The position numbers and the translations under genes are program-made. From Molanna angustata (Eukaryota > Arthropoda > Insecta > Trichoptera > Molannidae), in contig OY754981.1 in assembly GCA_963576475.1 (NCBI GenBank), positions 22,431,677 through 22,495,676 of the forward strand: a stretch of DNA of 64,000 nt, written 5' to 3'. Shown here one piece after another: positions 1 through 10,058 of this stretch. Position 1 is the stretch's first letter, and every line of letters starts with the position of its first letter. The notes beneath the pieces are model-generated. The model was not told the origin of the DNA. It was given only the letters and a program-made list of their open reading frames with translations, and searched no databases.

Positions 1-130
1 AAACTATCATCACCCCGTTCGTAAGTGTATTGTCATTGTAAAGTTGTAAACTGCTAGCCCTAGATCAGGGATTCCTAGCTGGGCAGCAGTAGTCTACTTG
101 TTTGTGTCATTGTGAAATAAACTATATTTT
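1..130 (+). repeat. LINE/SINE 3'-end fragment ('ctgctagccctag...gcagcagtag' family)
   Basis: The segment around 47-110 reads ctgctagccctagat, then a short gap, then gggcagcagtag, and is followed by an AT-rich tail. Related copies occur at about 5470-5580 (plus strand), 32215-32330 and 32870-32925 (minus strand). The shared block plus a variable AT-rich end is what the 3' end of a retroposon family looks like. No coding capacity is seen. The family is not identified. Confidence 0.5.
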
Positions 131-767
131 ATATCAAGTTGCATTAATACCATTACGTCAGAAGCAGGATTTTGAAAGTCTTACGACTTAAATTGTAGTG
201 TTTTCTTTCGCACATCATAAACCATTTTATCTAAGTCGATCGGACTGTAAATACTTAAATATAATGTGATGAATCATCTTCTGTTTGGTATCTTCTTTAT
301 TATGGAATGTCTCATCACCGTCTAATCTTGCAGTATGTAATGTCTACCAATGCTTATGCCAACTTTGTGGATATTGGCGACCTTGTTGCAATTTGCATTG
401 CTACACATCCATAATTCTTTTAGAGGTTAGTATCTTTATATAATATATTCGAGTGTGAAAAAATAAGTAATTAATGTTTCAAAATTGAATCATTTAAAAA
501 AATATATATGTAGTAAGAGGACATATAACGCTAAATATATAGTAAGAGGACATATAACGCTAAATCTACGTGATATATATTTTTTAAAGAATGAGTATGT
601 TCTTGAAACATCTCCATACATTCTCTAAATTAAGAATAAATGATCGTACGAACGAAAATATAATATGTGAAATCAGTATAGGTGAAAATAAAATATAGGT
701 TAACGAAATCAAATCTTAAAGCAACAAAAAACTTAATATTACTACCTACATGCTTATGTATTTTTAC
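130..767. other. AT-rich non-coding stretch with one short tandem duplication
   Basis: No coding signal is seen. A unit of about 29 nt containing 'agtaagaggacatataacgc' occurs twice back to back at about 511-567. The rest is unique-looking AT-rich DNA. Confidence 0.4.
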
Positions 768-957
768 TCCTCACTAACACAAGGTGATATAGTGGGGAGT
801 TATGATTTCGCAATTTTTAAGGCTATTTTTTTTATTGCAGATTATCAACTAGTATCATGCTGAGATTGTATTCTGAAAGTTTCATCACAATGTATCTGTG
901 TGTGTGATGTGCTATGTGCGGCATGTTCATTTTACTTTATCGATTATAGACTAAAGT
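768..957 (+). mobile_element. 5' fragment of a 'tcctcact' MITE family
   Basis: This stretch (…ctcctcactaac, then gtggggagttatgatttcg, then atcatgctgagattgtattc) closely matches the left end of the longer copies at 7471-7945 (plus) and 17690-18195 (minus). It stops abruptly near 957, so it is truncated. The full-length copies have short inverted ends of the type tcctcact/agtgagga, which suggests a non-autonomous DNA transposon. The superfamily is unknown. Confidence 0.55.
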
Positions 958-1199
958 ACGTAGGCGTAGGGGGAGACCCAAGTTGAGATAGATGTACTGC
1001 GTCCAGGGGGACCTGGACGCTATGGGCGTGGTCAATTGGAGACAAGAAGGCGCTGACAGATCGAAATGGCGAATACTTATTTTGGAAGCCAGGTCCCACC
1101 TTGGGATGTGGAGCTGATGATGATGAAGATGCCTTGATTTGGTAAAAGACTCATTTTTTCGACACAAAATTGGAGTCATTTTGGGACGGGAATTTCGCA

Positions 1200-3100
1200 C
1201 CTAAAGTCTAATGGATATTGGATCAAGGGCAGGCGAGCAAAATTACAAATGATTCTAAAAATCATCCAATTAGAGCTTACAATAGAATAATGTTTCGTGG
1301 TAGGTCCCCATGACGTTGACGATCATTCGGGAAGAATCTTCTCGATCTTGGGAGGTTTAAAATGGCTCTATAAATTCCTCAAACTGAAACAGTAAAAGAA
1401 GCTACATGTTCAGAAAAAAATGGGATAATTAGTGAGATGTTATTATGATCTATATACCTTCAACACCAGTTATACCTACATAACAAAGTATGCGTAATAT
1501 ACCTTGAGTCCATGATGTTATGATGTGTGGGTAGTATTTTTAGCATCCGACACATTGGCATTCACTGTTAAATATCTTTATGTATATTGTAGGTAGGTAT
1601 ATAGTATATAGTGTGCCCACTACCAAAACTCGTCCAACTGATCTTGCTAGCGATACTCTTGTTCTGTCTTATCGTTTCGTGTCGTTTCGTCTCCTCTCGT
1701 GTTGTGTCGGTTATTTCATTGTGCTCTCTTTAGCGACATTTTCGATTAAAACACTTTTACGTTAAATTCGTTCGCCCAAAAAAAGTATGTGAAAAACATA
1801 AAAAATATCGATTATTTAAATAAAACATATCAGCAAATAAATAATTCGCAGTAAAATTACACCAACATTAACAAAATTAAAAATACCACTAAAATTTTGA
1901 CATTTGTTTGAATTTTAAAAATATAATTTATTCATTAAATACATTGTTTAATCCAGCATCTAATTTAAGTTTAAATAAATAAATAACGCACTGACGAAAT
2001 ATTACTTGCATTAGTGTCCATAGAGCGAACAAGCTTTAGATGGAATTAATAAAATTAGATTTTAATATAATTTATTTAAAGATAGTGTAATTATATGAAT
2101 TAAATGTAAAATCTTTTATTAATCTAACATAAAAATATGTGAATAATTAAGATTTCTACTAGAATATTTCCATTCTTTGACCAAAGTGTGTTTATTTTCT
2201 TTGCACAATATCAGCAAATTTTAGATTAATTTTTCAAAATATTTTCATAAAACATACACAAATATAGGTTATGAACTATCTCGTTTTTAAAAAGTTCTCT
2301 AAGGGGAAATAAAAAAAAATCAAACGCACATTAAATCAATCTCTCGGGGTTATTTTCGACATCGTATTTTACTTTGTAACTTTCCGTTTTCGATAGATTT
2401 TTCTTTATTTTAACTGAGAGCTTCTCGGAATCCATTAGAATATTATATATATACAAATTATGGCTTATGGCTTTTACATAAATAATCAGGTCGGTTAATC
2501 CAATAAATATTTCGTCTTGAGGTCAAACATTATTCAACTATATTCGCTTCTTGTACAAATTTTGTATTCTTAATTTGTTTTTTTACGAAGCACAATTATT
2601 GAAACCGGATGTTGAGACAGTTGTTTTAAAAACGGCGATATTTAAATTACTACAAGTGGATGTGCCTAAAAAAAAAATTAAAAAGAGCAAATATCAATAC
2701 ACATACTTAAAAATTGTATTATTAATGTTCATTTATATAAAGTAATATTTTATAATCTTTAATAGATTATGAAAAAAAAAATAATTCTAATAAAAAAATC
2801 GAAAGTTTCATTTGTTAGAATTCTTGGTTATATAGAATAATAATATTTAAAAAAATATTATTTAATTAAATTTAACATTTTTATAGCAAATTCCTTTTTT
2901 AACAATAACATAAATTAATATTCACGTTTTTTAAAATTATTAACACCAAAACAATAAATAAGATTGTTGATATTGGTGATTAAATCATGATTTTTTTTCG
3001 ATCGTTTAATCAAATTAGAATTAAAAATATTTAGTTAGTCTTAAATATTTATAAATGTTCTGTGTGTAATAAAATATAATACCTACGTTATTTTTTTCGC
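1200..3100. other. AT-rich unique-looking DNA, no gene recognised
   Basis: Short open frames here (for example at 1580-1765 and 2551-2745) have low-complexity AT-driven composition and no recognisable motif. No tRNA, splice-bounded exon or transposon end was recognised. Confidence 0.4.
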
Positions 3101-3102
3101 AG

Positions 3103-3479
3103 TTCAGTGATAGCTGAAAATGAGGATTTAAAGCATCATATAAACGTAAACAAAATTGACAGGTGAACGTGTTCCAGATGATAAAAAACAAATGATTTCT
3201 TCAGAGTGAGAACCTGTTGATCATACATACTTGGAGCAGTTTGAGATTATTAATAGAATACCCAGTTGCCTGTAAGAGTGTGATATACCGGGGACAGAAC
3301 TGGGACCTATTTCCGATCAGTTGTGTAACTGGCATCCAACGGGCTAGAAGGAACTGTTGGACGCCGTTTGCGAAAGAGACCCATATACCATAGCGTTTGC
3401 TGAGGAATTCTTGGCGCGGATCCAGCTTCTCATTCGTCTCACCACAGACGAGAAAGTTCAGGATAATGGCGGATTACAG
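3103..3479 (+). pseudogene. Decayed coding-like segment with splice-like borders, unidentified
   Basis: A pyrimidine tract ending in gcag precedes 3103, and a consensus donor (cag|gtgagc) follows 3479. In one frame the first part reads IAENEDLKHHINVNKID. A second frame from about 3161 reads GERVPDDKKQMISSE, EPVDHTYLEQFEIINRIPSCL, DIPGTELGPISDQLCNWHPTG and KELLDAVCERDPYTIAFAEE, then on to KVQDNGGLQ. It is interrupted by in-frame TGA, TAA and TAG codons. The amino-acid composition is unlike the AT-driven noise around it, and local GC is higher. It may be a decayed gene copy, or one or two real exons (the stretch after the TAG, 3363-3479, is fully open) with misread borders. I do not recognise the family. 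It could belong to the 5' part of the plus-strand gene further right, but nothing shows this. Confidence 0.35.
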
Positions 3480-3718
3480 GTGAGCCTTTTTGTCATCCTA
3501 ATTTTCTATTTGCGGACTCTAGAGTAATCATATTATTGTGTGTACACAAAGAAATGGCACCGCAGCAAACTCATTTTTGGCTTACGTTCAAGTCTCGTTG
3601 ACTAGATTAGTGTGAATCATAAAATAATATTATTACTATTATCAAGCTAAATATACGGTCCTCCATTAATTTTTATATCTGGTTTCTTTGTTTCAATATT
3701 TGATGCTTTATAGTTGTA

Positions 3719-3833
3719 GCCAAACATCTTGAACTTTTAGCCGAGAACGGGGGCGATTTGCACGTAAACCAACGAAACAAAAAGATACAAATTTGCGCTC
3801 TGCGCAACCGGAAGCTCATTCAAGATGTTTGGC
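3719..3833. repeat. 115-bp sequence bounded by 15-bp perfect inverted repeats
   Basis: gccaaacatcttgaa (3719-3733) is the exact reverse complement of ttcaagatgtttggc (3819-3833). The enclosed part resembles a stretch at about 24258-24325: both read 'ggggcg.tttgcac', then 'caaa.ttgcg.tctgcgcacc'. It may be a very small MITE or a hairpin derived from a retroposon. Confidence 0.5.
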
Positions 3834-5030
3834 AAAAATTATACAAGTCTGTCTGTAGGTACTCAAACAATTTAGTAAGAATCATAACATCAACACGTGA
3901 TTTATTTTTAATAAAATGCTTCAATGTATTAAAGATAAAATATCTTTGATTTAAATTGAACTTTTACGGCAGCTGATCTTAATTGATGTCTTAAGATGTT
4001 TGTTAGTCAGAAATTAATTCTCATATCTATCGGGTGGAACATCAAAACATTAATTAAAGAAAAAATAATATCTGCTTATGGCCAAACCAATGATTAATTT
4101 TTATGTGTACTAGTTAAGTATATTAATTTAATGCTCATTTATTTGGAAAATAAATTAGGTTTGTGATCTTAATTTATATCATTCAGAAGGATTTTTTTTC
4201 AACTAAGTTTATTAGTGTTAGTCAATTTTATAATATTTTTTTATACTCAATATGCATAGTGTAAATGTCAATTGTAAGAGCTGCGTGATGTTAAACTAAA
4301 TTCGAAGAATAAAAAAGTTTATTGATTAAGTATAACTTTTTAGGTAAGGTTAGGTTATATTATGCTAGGTCAGGTTAGGATAGGTTAGGTTCATTTATTT
4401 GTTTTTCGGTTATGCATGGTTTGGTTAGGCTAAATAATCAAACGTGGAAATTCATGTTTAATCAATTATTTAAATTAAACACAAAACTTTACTTTGCATA
4501 TTTCCACTTGTTTATTCCACTTGTTTATTTAAACAAGTGGAAATATGTATACATAGTGTAGTTTTGTGGCTAGGCTAGTTTAAAATTATTTTGAATCGCG
4601 AAAGCCTCTTTCTTTACCTGTTATACATAGTATTAGTAGGTTCATATATTTGATTCTGTATGTTCTATTTTCTGTCACACATAATATTATGTATTCTTAT
4701 GATTTCATACAAAATACCTATTTCTATGTTACGTGTGACAGAATCATGTCATCTATGTATAACCATGAAAACAAACGAGCATTGTGTTCAATGTCAGTCA
4801 GTTGATAAATATATTTGTATGTGTGTGTCAACTTGTAGGTATTGTATTCTTATTCTTATTCTTGATGATACAGTAATTTGCGGGGGTTAAACTTGATTTG
4901 ATTTATAATAATATCAATTGTTGTTTAAACAAATTATCTTGAATTACATAATTAACGATTGTTCAATAGCTTTCAATAAAAAACTAACAAACTTGGCCGA
5001 ATTTGTAGTTATCATCGTGGATATACAAAT
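3834..5030. other. AT-rich non-coding DNA with a hairpin
   Basis: A hairpin lies at 4497-4547, with arms catatttccacttgttta and taaacaagtggaaatatg. A short 'aggttaggtt'-rich patch lies at about 4343-4392. No gene was recognised. Confidence 0.4.
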
Positions 5031-5035
5031 ATATT

Positions 5036-5300
5036 TTTTTTAATATCTCAATAGAGACGAAATTGGAATATTAATGGAGAACCGGGAAATCAAGCATTCT
5101 CCTTTCCATGAGTCTTTGTGTAACTGCTAAATTATGTAGCATTTTGTTTGTAAACACAAGAGTCTCACAGCCATACGTCAGTATCGGGAGATCGCAAGCG
5201 TCAAAGACTTTCTTTTTTAAGATAATTGGCGTACTTCGGAGACTTCAAGATGAGGAGTTTTCCAAAAGCCGCCCATGCCCGTTTTCTTTCAATTTCTGCC
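5036..5300 (-). mobile_element. LINE reverse-transcriptase tail fragment and adjoining SINE-like block
   Basis: The minus-strand translation of about 5120-5220 contains KKVFDACDLPILTYGCETLV, the 'LPILTYG.E' signature found downstream of the RT domain in RTE/CR1-like non-LTR retrotransposons. Positions 5040-5100 carry the 'atctcaatagagacgaa.ttgga' block that recurs at about 8745-8790, 37335-37385, 41605-41660 and 61960-61990. The segment is short and broken. Confidence 0.55.
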
Positions 5301-5454
5301 TCTTGATTTTTTTTAACTGAGTTTCATAGTATGTCCATGATAAACACAACTATTAGGTAATGAATTCGGACGGATGGAATGAGAAAATTAAAAATCTTGC
5401 ATCATTTAATTACTTGCACTAGTATTAACAAACAAACAAGAGGGTCGATACTGA

Positions 5455-5580
5455 GGCCTGAGATTTACTCAATCTTCATAAACTGCTAGCCATAGAACAG
5501 GATTTCCTAGTTAGGCAGCAGTAGGTAATCTATGTATTGTTGTCATAAATATGGTGTGATAAAAGGTAAATAAATAAATA
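5455..5580 (+). repeat. Retroposon 3'-end fragment with (aaat)n tail
   Basis: A ctgctagcc block and a gcagcagtag block are followed by 'gtgtgataaaaggtaaataaataaa'. This is the same family as the sequence at the start of the window. The short tail repeat is typical of LINE/SINE 3' ends. Confidence 0.55.
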
Positions 5581-6460
5581 ATATTGTCTCAGATTATGGG
5601 TGTTGTCTCTAGAAAATATAACACAATGTATTTAATTACACGTACCTAATTAAAATTAAAGCGAGGAACAAATTATATAAAAATAAAGGAGTACAAAGAT
5701 GGGCTATCCTTTACAATTATTTTCCTAAGAATGACAAAAAAGGTATAAAAAAATATCATTGCAGTCATTTTTTTTAATGCTTACAACTATGTTACAGCAA
5801 TTGACAATAAACTTTCAATGTAGAAGGTTTTTTTCTTTGTACAGAGAAAATATACCTACATATTTAAATGTATAATATTTTCAAAATGAAAAATAATATA
5901 AAAAAAAATCGTGACGATTATGGCGTTGGCCACAATCAGCTAATTAATCATATTTTAAATATTATTTTTCGATAGTATTTATCATTAGCGCCTGGTTGAA
6001 ATGTGTATCCTACGTCATGAAATGCGTTAATTTTGTCAAAAGGTATAGTTTATTGAAATAATTTGAAATATCAGATGTATTTTGTCTTTGTCTCTTTTGG
6101 GTTAGGTATATCCTTACTTAACCAAAAACAGAATTTAGGAAGTGGTGTTAATTTAAATAGAGATAACACCTATTTATTCTTGCGTCGAAAACCATTTCAC
6201 CGCGTGCCAATATTAGTAAAAGTTTTTTTGAATTATTTTTAATATATTCGAAATTCACTTTGTGCCACATTTAAATAATTTTATTTAAAACACGAATGAG
6301 TTATTTCAGAACACCAATCTCAGGTGAACGACAAAAATAAAGTTATTTCGGAAAATTTAATTTTAATCCATAACCAGTCGTATAAAATAGCTTAACAAAT
6401 ACAAGTATAAGTTTATTCTTAACAAACTTATACAAGTATATATTCTTATACTTATAAAAG
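5581..6460. other. AT-rich non-coding DNA
   Basis: No gene recognised. 'ggcgttggccacaatc' at about 5923 resembles the sequence that follows the MITE end at about 7945, so a transposon end may be present. Confidence 0.35.
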
Positions 6461-6467
6461 AATAAGT

Positions 6468-6511
6468 TTGTTCGGATGAGGGAGCGGGTCAGCTCTGAAA
6501 CCGGTTAATAA
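6468..6511 (+). ncRNA. Degenerate hammerhead-ribozyme-like motif
   Basis: The order of parts matches a type I hammerhead. Stem I strand ttgtt is at 6468-6472. The core cggatga (6473-6479) stands where CUGANGA is expected. A stem II hairpin gagc/gctc follows, then GAAA (6497-6500), a palindromic accggt and stem I strand aataa (6507-6511). The core has G instead of the required U4, so self-cleavage is unlikely. It shares its layout and much sequence with the intact motif at 7274-7332 and is probably a diverged PLE terminal repeat. Confidence 0.5.
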
Positions 6512-7213
6512 TCAAAAGTGGTGTAAACAAAATAGTTATTATTTTAATTTATTATTAATATGTTTTTTTATTTAATAAAATACTCTGGTTGTTTGGATAA
6601 AAATTACTTCCTGGCAGTAAACGAAAAGTGACAAATAAATATAATATAAAAATAGACTAAAAAAACGAGTTAAGATTCAAAAGACAAGTTGATAGATAAT
6701 TTTTTTTCATTTAATTTTGAAAAATTAAATATTTATTTATTTTCTTCATCTACCAAATCATTAAAGTTAAATTTGGTATATTTAAAAGAAAAGAAAAAAA
6801 TACAAATAAAAATGAAAAAGAAATCATAACACTGATCATAACAATGAGGAAAGGAAGGAAAACTTCTGTATTGTGAATGGGGATAGCTAGTTTGTTACGT
6901 TCAGCAGATCGAAGGGGTAGACCGTGATTTGACAGGAAAGTGATGTTATTTTGTAATTAACGTAAATAATCTTATAAAGTAATGACAGTGGATAAATATT
7001 ACGACGATCTCGTATCTTTGGCCAACGAAGTACACTCCTACAAGTCGAAACACAGTCGTATTTTTTGAGATTGTAACTGAACTGTATGCAGACTGTAAAC
7101 GTTCCAGTTTATTTAATAATTTTTTTTTTTTCAAATGTTTGAATGTTAACTTTGTGGTTCATATTTAACAAATTAAATTTAAAGATATAACTTTGTATTA
7201 ACCACGTTTTTTG

Positions 7214-7272
7214 GTTGAAACGATGCGACCGGTTTCGGAACTAACCGTTCCCTCATCAGGCTAACTTTCAAC
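7214..7272 (-). ncRNA. Hammerhead ribozyme candidate (type I), left arm of palindrome
   Basis: This is the exact mirror image of the plus-strand motif at 7274-7332, so all core residues and stems described there are present on the minus strand. Hammerheads in Penelope-like elements are known; assignment to a PLE terminal repeat is inference. Confidence 0.75.
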
Positions 7273-7273
7273 A

Positions 7274-7332
7274 GTTGAAAGTTAGCCTGATGAGGGAACG
7301 GTTAGTTCCGAAACCGGTCGCATCGTTTCAAC
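7274..7332 (+). ncRNA. Hammerhead ribozyme candidate (type I), right arm of palindrome
   Basis: Stem I pairs gttgaaa (7274-7280) with tttcaac (7326-7332) and gc (7285-7286) with gc (7320-7321), leaving a 4x4 internal loop (gtta/atcg). The core CTGATGA is at 7287-7293. Stem II pairs ggaac (7295-7299) with gttcc (7305-7309) around loop ggtta, with one extra G at 7294. GAAA is at 7310-7313. Stem III is the palindrome accggt (7313-7318), too short for a stable hairpin but able to pair between two molecules. The cleavage nucleotide is C7319. All invariant core bases (C3, U4, G5, A6, G8, A9, G12, A13, A14) are present. Minimal stem III hammerheads of this kind are known from Penelope-like retroelements. 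Confidence 0.78.
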
Positions 7333-7470
7333 CAAAAAACGTGGTTAATACAAAGTTATATCTTTAAATTTAATTATTTAATAATTCTTCATTGACAATT
7401 ATCAAAGCCCTTATACATCGAAAAAATAACATTTTGTGTATATTTGACTTTTGCTATAGGTATATTTTTA

Positions 7471-7945
7471 TTCCTCACTAACCCAAGGGGATAAAGTGGG
7501 GAGTTATGATTTCGTAAATTTTAAGAATATTTTTTTATTGCAGATTATCAACTATTAGTATCATGCTGAGATTGTATTCTGAAAGTTTCATCACAATGTA
7601 TTTGTGTGTGTGCTATGTGATGTATGGCGTGTTTATTTTACTTTATCTTTTATAGACTAAAGTACTCATTTGATTCTTTTCAAATTTTGCAAATTTGTAT
7701 ATCTAATACTCACTTAGACCTCATTAGATTTTGAAGGATATTTGAATAGTGCTTCTCGATTTTTTTAACTGTCAAATATTAAAGTTTGAAAATTTTATTT
7801 TGAAATTGGTAAAAAGGCACATCACTTTTTTCATAATAAAATATTTAAATAAAATATTATTAAACAAATTCATTTCAGAAAAATGTTGACATTTTTCCAT
7901 ACAAAGTTTGAATAATTTGTGAAGTGACGGTGAGGAGTATAACGT
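7471..7945 (+). mobile_element. 'tcctcact' MITE, near full length
   Basis: Begins ttcctcactaaccc and ends ggtgaggagtataacg, giving short inverted ends. The same element lies in reverse at about 17690-18195 and truncated at 768-957. It has no coding capacity. A more diverged relative starts at about 52597 (ctccaca, then gtggagagtaatgattt). Confidence 0.6.
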
Positions 7946-8335
7946 TGGCCACAATCCACAAGTGTTGACGATACCTGTATTAGATCATGGTATCTGTATC
8001 ATCCCACGGAAATATATAATATGTATTGAATAAATAATTAAATAATTATATTTGAGAAGGTCATATTGTATGTTTACTATTGAATAATACTAAGGAGTAA
8101 TAAATTTACATAATTAAGACAGTATTTAATATTTAAACCTACATTCATAGAATCGAACATCACACATTATATCAAAATTGATTTTCGATTACTGATAATG
8201 TATTTTATTTATTTTTTTTTTTTCAAATTTATTATGTACAAATATTATTGTTATTATATTTACAAAAAGAAGTAGTTTTGAGGAAGGGAGTAGGAAAGAA
8301 AAGTAAGAAAGTAATATTACATAAAAAAATATAAG
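7946..8335. other. AT-rich DNA with no recognised feature
   Basis: No open frame with protein-like composition, and no repeat matched elsewhere in the window. Confidence 0.35.
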
Positions 8336-8339
8336 TAAA

Positions 8340-8640
8340 ATACAATAAAAACAATTTTTCTTCATCTTCTTAGGTCGCGCATTACGGAGGTTGGCGACCA
8401 TCATACCAAACTCACTAGAATCTTGCGCCAACCTAACAAGTGACGCAGCATCCAGAATCCCGAACCACTGCCTGAGATTTTTAATCCACGCTATTATTTT
8501 ACGCCCCATACTCCGTCTTCCCTCTGTCTTTCCCTCCACTATAAGTTGTAGAAGGGCATATTTATCACCACGGAATATGTGGCCAACGTATGCGGCTTTT
8601 CGTCTCTTGACAGTGGTCAGTAACTGAGTTCAACTTCCCA
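8340..8640 (-). pseudogene. LINE (RTE-like) ORF C-terminus
   Basis: The minus-strand translation reads KRRKAAYVGHIFRGDKYALL, then GRKIIAWIKNLRQWFGILD, then SSEFGMMVANLRNA before a stop near 8355. The pattern 'YxGHIxR', then basic 'GRR..G', then 'W(L/I)KNLR.WF', then 'MMVANLRN' is the typical C-terminal tail of RTE/CR1-like LINE proteins in insects, downstream of the RT domain. No RT domain precedes it, so this is a 5'-truncated dead copy. The related tail at 33833-33972 has the same layout. Confidence 0.75.
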
Positions 8641-8649
8641 CTCAATAAG

Positions 8650-8795
8650 AATGCACAATTGTGAATGTTGCGCAAGCGTATAAAGCGATCACGTAAGCCC
8701 GGCGATGACAGGTCGTAAGCCCTGTTGGTGCATTGAGTTCCTGGTTCTCCTATAATATTCCAACTTCGTCTCTATTGAGATGTTAAAAATTTATC
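8650..8795 (-). repeat. SINE-like or LINE 3' block (copy 1)
   Basis: Contains gttgcgcaagcgtataaagc and, about 100 nt later, 'ccaacttcgtctctattgaga'. The same two blocks, in the same order and spacing, recur at 37245-37385. Isolated second blocks are found at 5040-5075, 41605-41640 and 61960-61990. It lies directly beyond the LINE C-terminus at 8340-8640 but on the 5' side of that fragment, so the two are probably separate insertions. Confidence 0.5.
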
Positions 8796-8802
8796 ATAAT
8801 TA

Positions 8803-9032
8803 TCCAACTGTCGATTTGTTCAGGAGAACTTTGTTCTTTTAACATATCGACAATGTTTCAAGCCAGAATACGCGAGAATTGTATGGAGAGGTCTACTTTT
8901 TTCACGGCTTTTCCAACTTTAAAGTCAAAAAACACCAACTTAGAGGCTTCGCAGCATATATGTTCCATACACGGATTTACTCAGAATTCGGAGTAGAACA
9001 TTTCGTGTGTCTGTGTGTGTGTGTCTGTGTGT

Positions 9033-9070
<38 letters not shown>

Positions 9071-9794
9071 TATAACTTTTGATCCGCTCAATTTACAGAG
9101 CCTAAAATTTCAGAATATATATACAGTTACAGGCCTACAAAACTTTTATACTCGGAATTTTGAATTTTTGTTTCAGTCAGGGGTTATCAACTTTTGAATT
9201 TTTATTTTATTTTTCCATATATCTCAGAAACCATAAACGCTAGAACGCTGAAAATTGGTACAAACATAGACAAATACAAAATCTCAAATAAGTTTTTTCA
9301 AAAAAATTCCAGGGTTTCTCAAACATTTTTTATTAAGAAAAATATTTTTTTTATGATAAATTTATGAGTTTAACTGCCTATATTTCCAAAACTTTTACAA
9401 TTATCGAAAAAAGCCGAAACACCCCAACTAGATAATTTAATTTTCTATAAAAAATATTAACATTGTAGCAGAAGATCTCAATTTTTTTTTAACAATTTTT
9501 TTAAAAATTGAATTTAGTGACGACATCGCTTCATACAATTTGTATGGCAGTCGCCTATACACAATATGTAAGAAGACTTAATAGTTTGATACTTCATCTC
9601 CAAACATACATACATACCATCATGCTATTTGCATATCCTATCTTGACATACATACCTACATATGTTGTATAGAAAACAAAATATCTGAAAATATTCAATA
9701 ATTTGTATCTATGGGTTTATAGTTTGGTACATATTCTTCAACTATACATACTATCGCTATCGACAGTTGGATCTCATGTGTTACATGCAACTAG
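8803..9794 (+). mobile_element. Helitron-like non-autonomous element with internal GT microsatellite (copy 1)
   Basis: The 992-nt unit begins TCCAACTGTCGAT and ends with a small hairpin (catgt/acatg) followed by caaCTAG. It is flanked by A (8802) and T (9795), so it fits 5'-TC...CTAG-3' with insertion between A and T. An inner copy of the start, atcgacagttgga, lies near the 3' end, as in subterminal inverted repeats of Helentron/HINE-type elements. A GT tract occupies about 9003-9066. Other copies: 38102-39132 (minus), 50869-51365 (plus, 5' truncated) and an interrupted copy at 54935-55100 plus 61321-61486. No protein is encoded. Confidence 0.7.
9003..9066 (+). repeat. (GT)n microsatellite
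   Basis: Alternating GT with occasional C substitutions, internal to the Helitron-like element and present at the same place in its other copies. Confidence 0.9.
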
Positions 9795-9989
9795 TTATTT
9801 AAAATAAGATCAATATAAGAGCTGCAAATGGAATTGAAATATGTACAAATAAATGTGATTTTGAATTTAGAAGTGGTAAATATGTCTAATATCAATAGGT
9901 AAGTTAAGATAATAGTTTAAATATTGCGACAGCTTCAAATTTGTAGAACTCCATTATGAAAATGAGAAATATAAACACATATTATTCTA

Positions 9990-10058
9990 CAATCGATTTA
10001 TTTCACTCCCGACGACAGTTTCGGCTTACGAGGCCATAATCAACTGGACCAGTTGATT
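9990..10058 (-). repeat. Degenerate PLE-terminus-like segment with 21-bp palindrome
   Basis: The minus strand reads 'ttgattatggcctcgtaagc' followed by CGAAACTGTCGTCGGG. This resembles the hammerhead-containing terminal repeats (…hairpin…GAAAC…GTC…), but two core bases are changed. aatcaactgg-a-ccagttgatt at 10038-10058 is a perfect palindrome with a 1-nt centre, the same junction geometry as at 7273. Only weak evidence. Confidence 0.35.

Larger units (their letters stand above)
7171..7375. repeat. Perfect 205-bp palindrome (102-nt arms, 1-nt centre)
   Basis: The sequence 7171-7272 is the exact reverse complement of 7274-7375, with base 7273 as the centre. Both arms contain a complete hammerhead ribozyme motif pointing outward. 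The palindrome looks like two copies of one Penelope-like terminal repeat joined head to head. No reading frame is present. Confidence 0.9.

Noticed and set aside
4343..4392. Interstitial telomeric (TTAGG)n repeat
   Set aside because: Only a few irregular 'aggttaggtt' units with interruptions; too short and imperfect to call telomeric.
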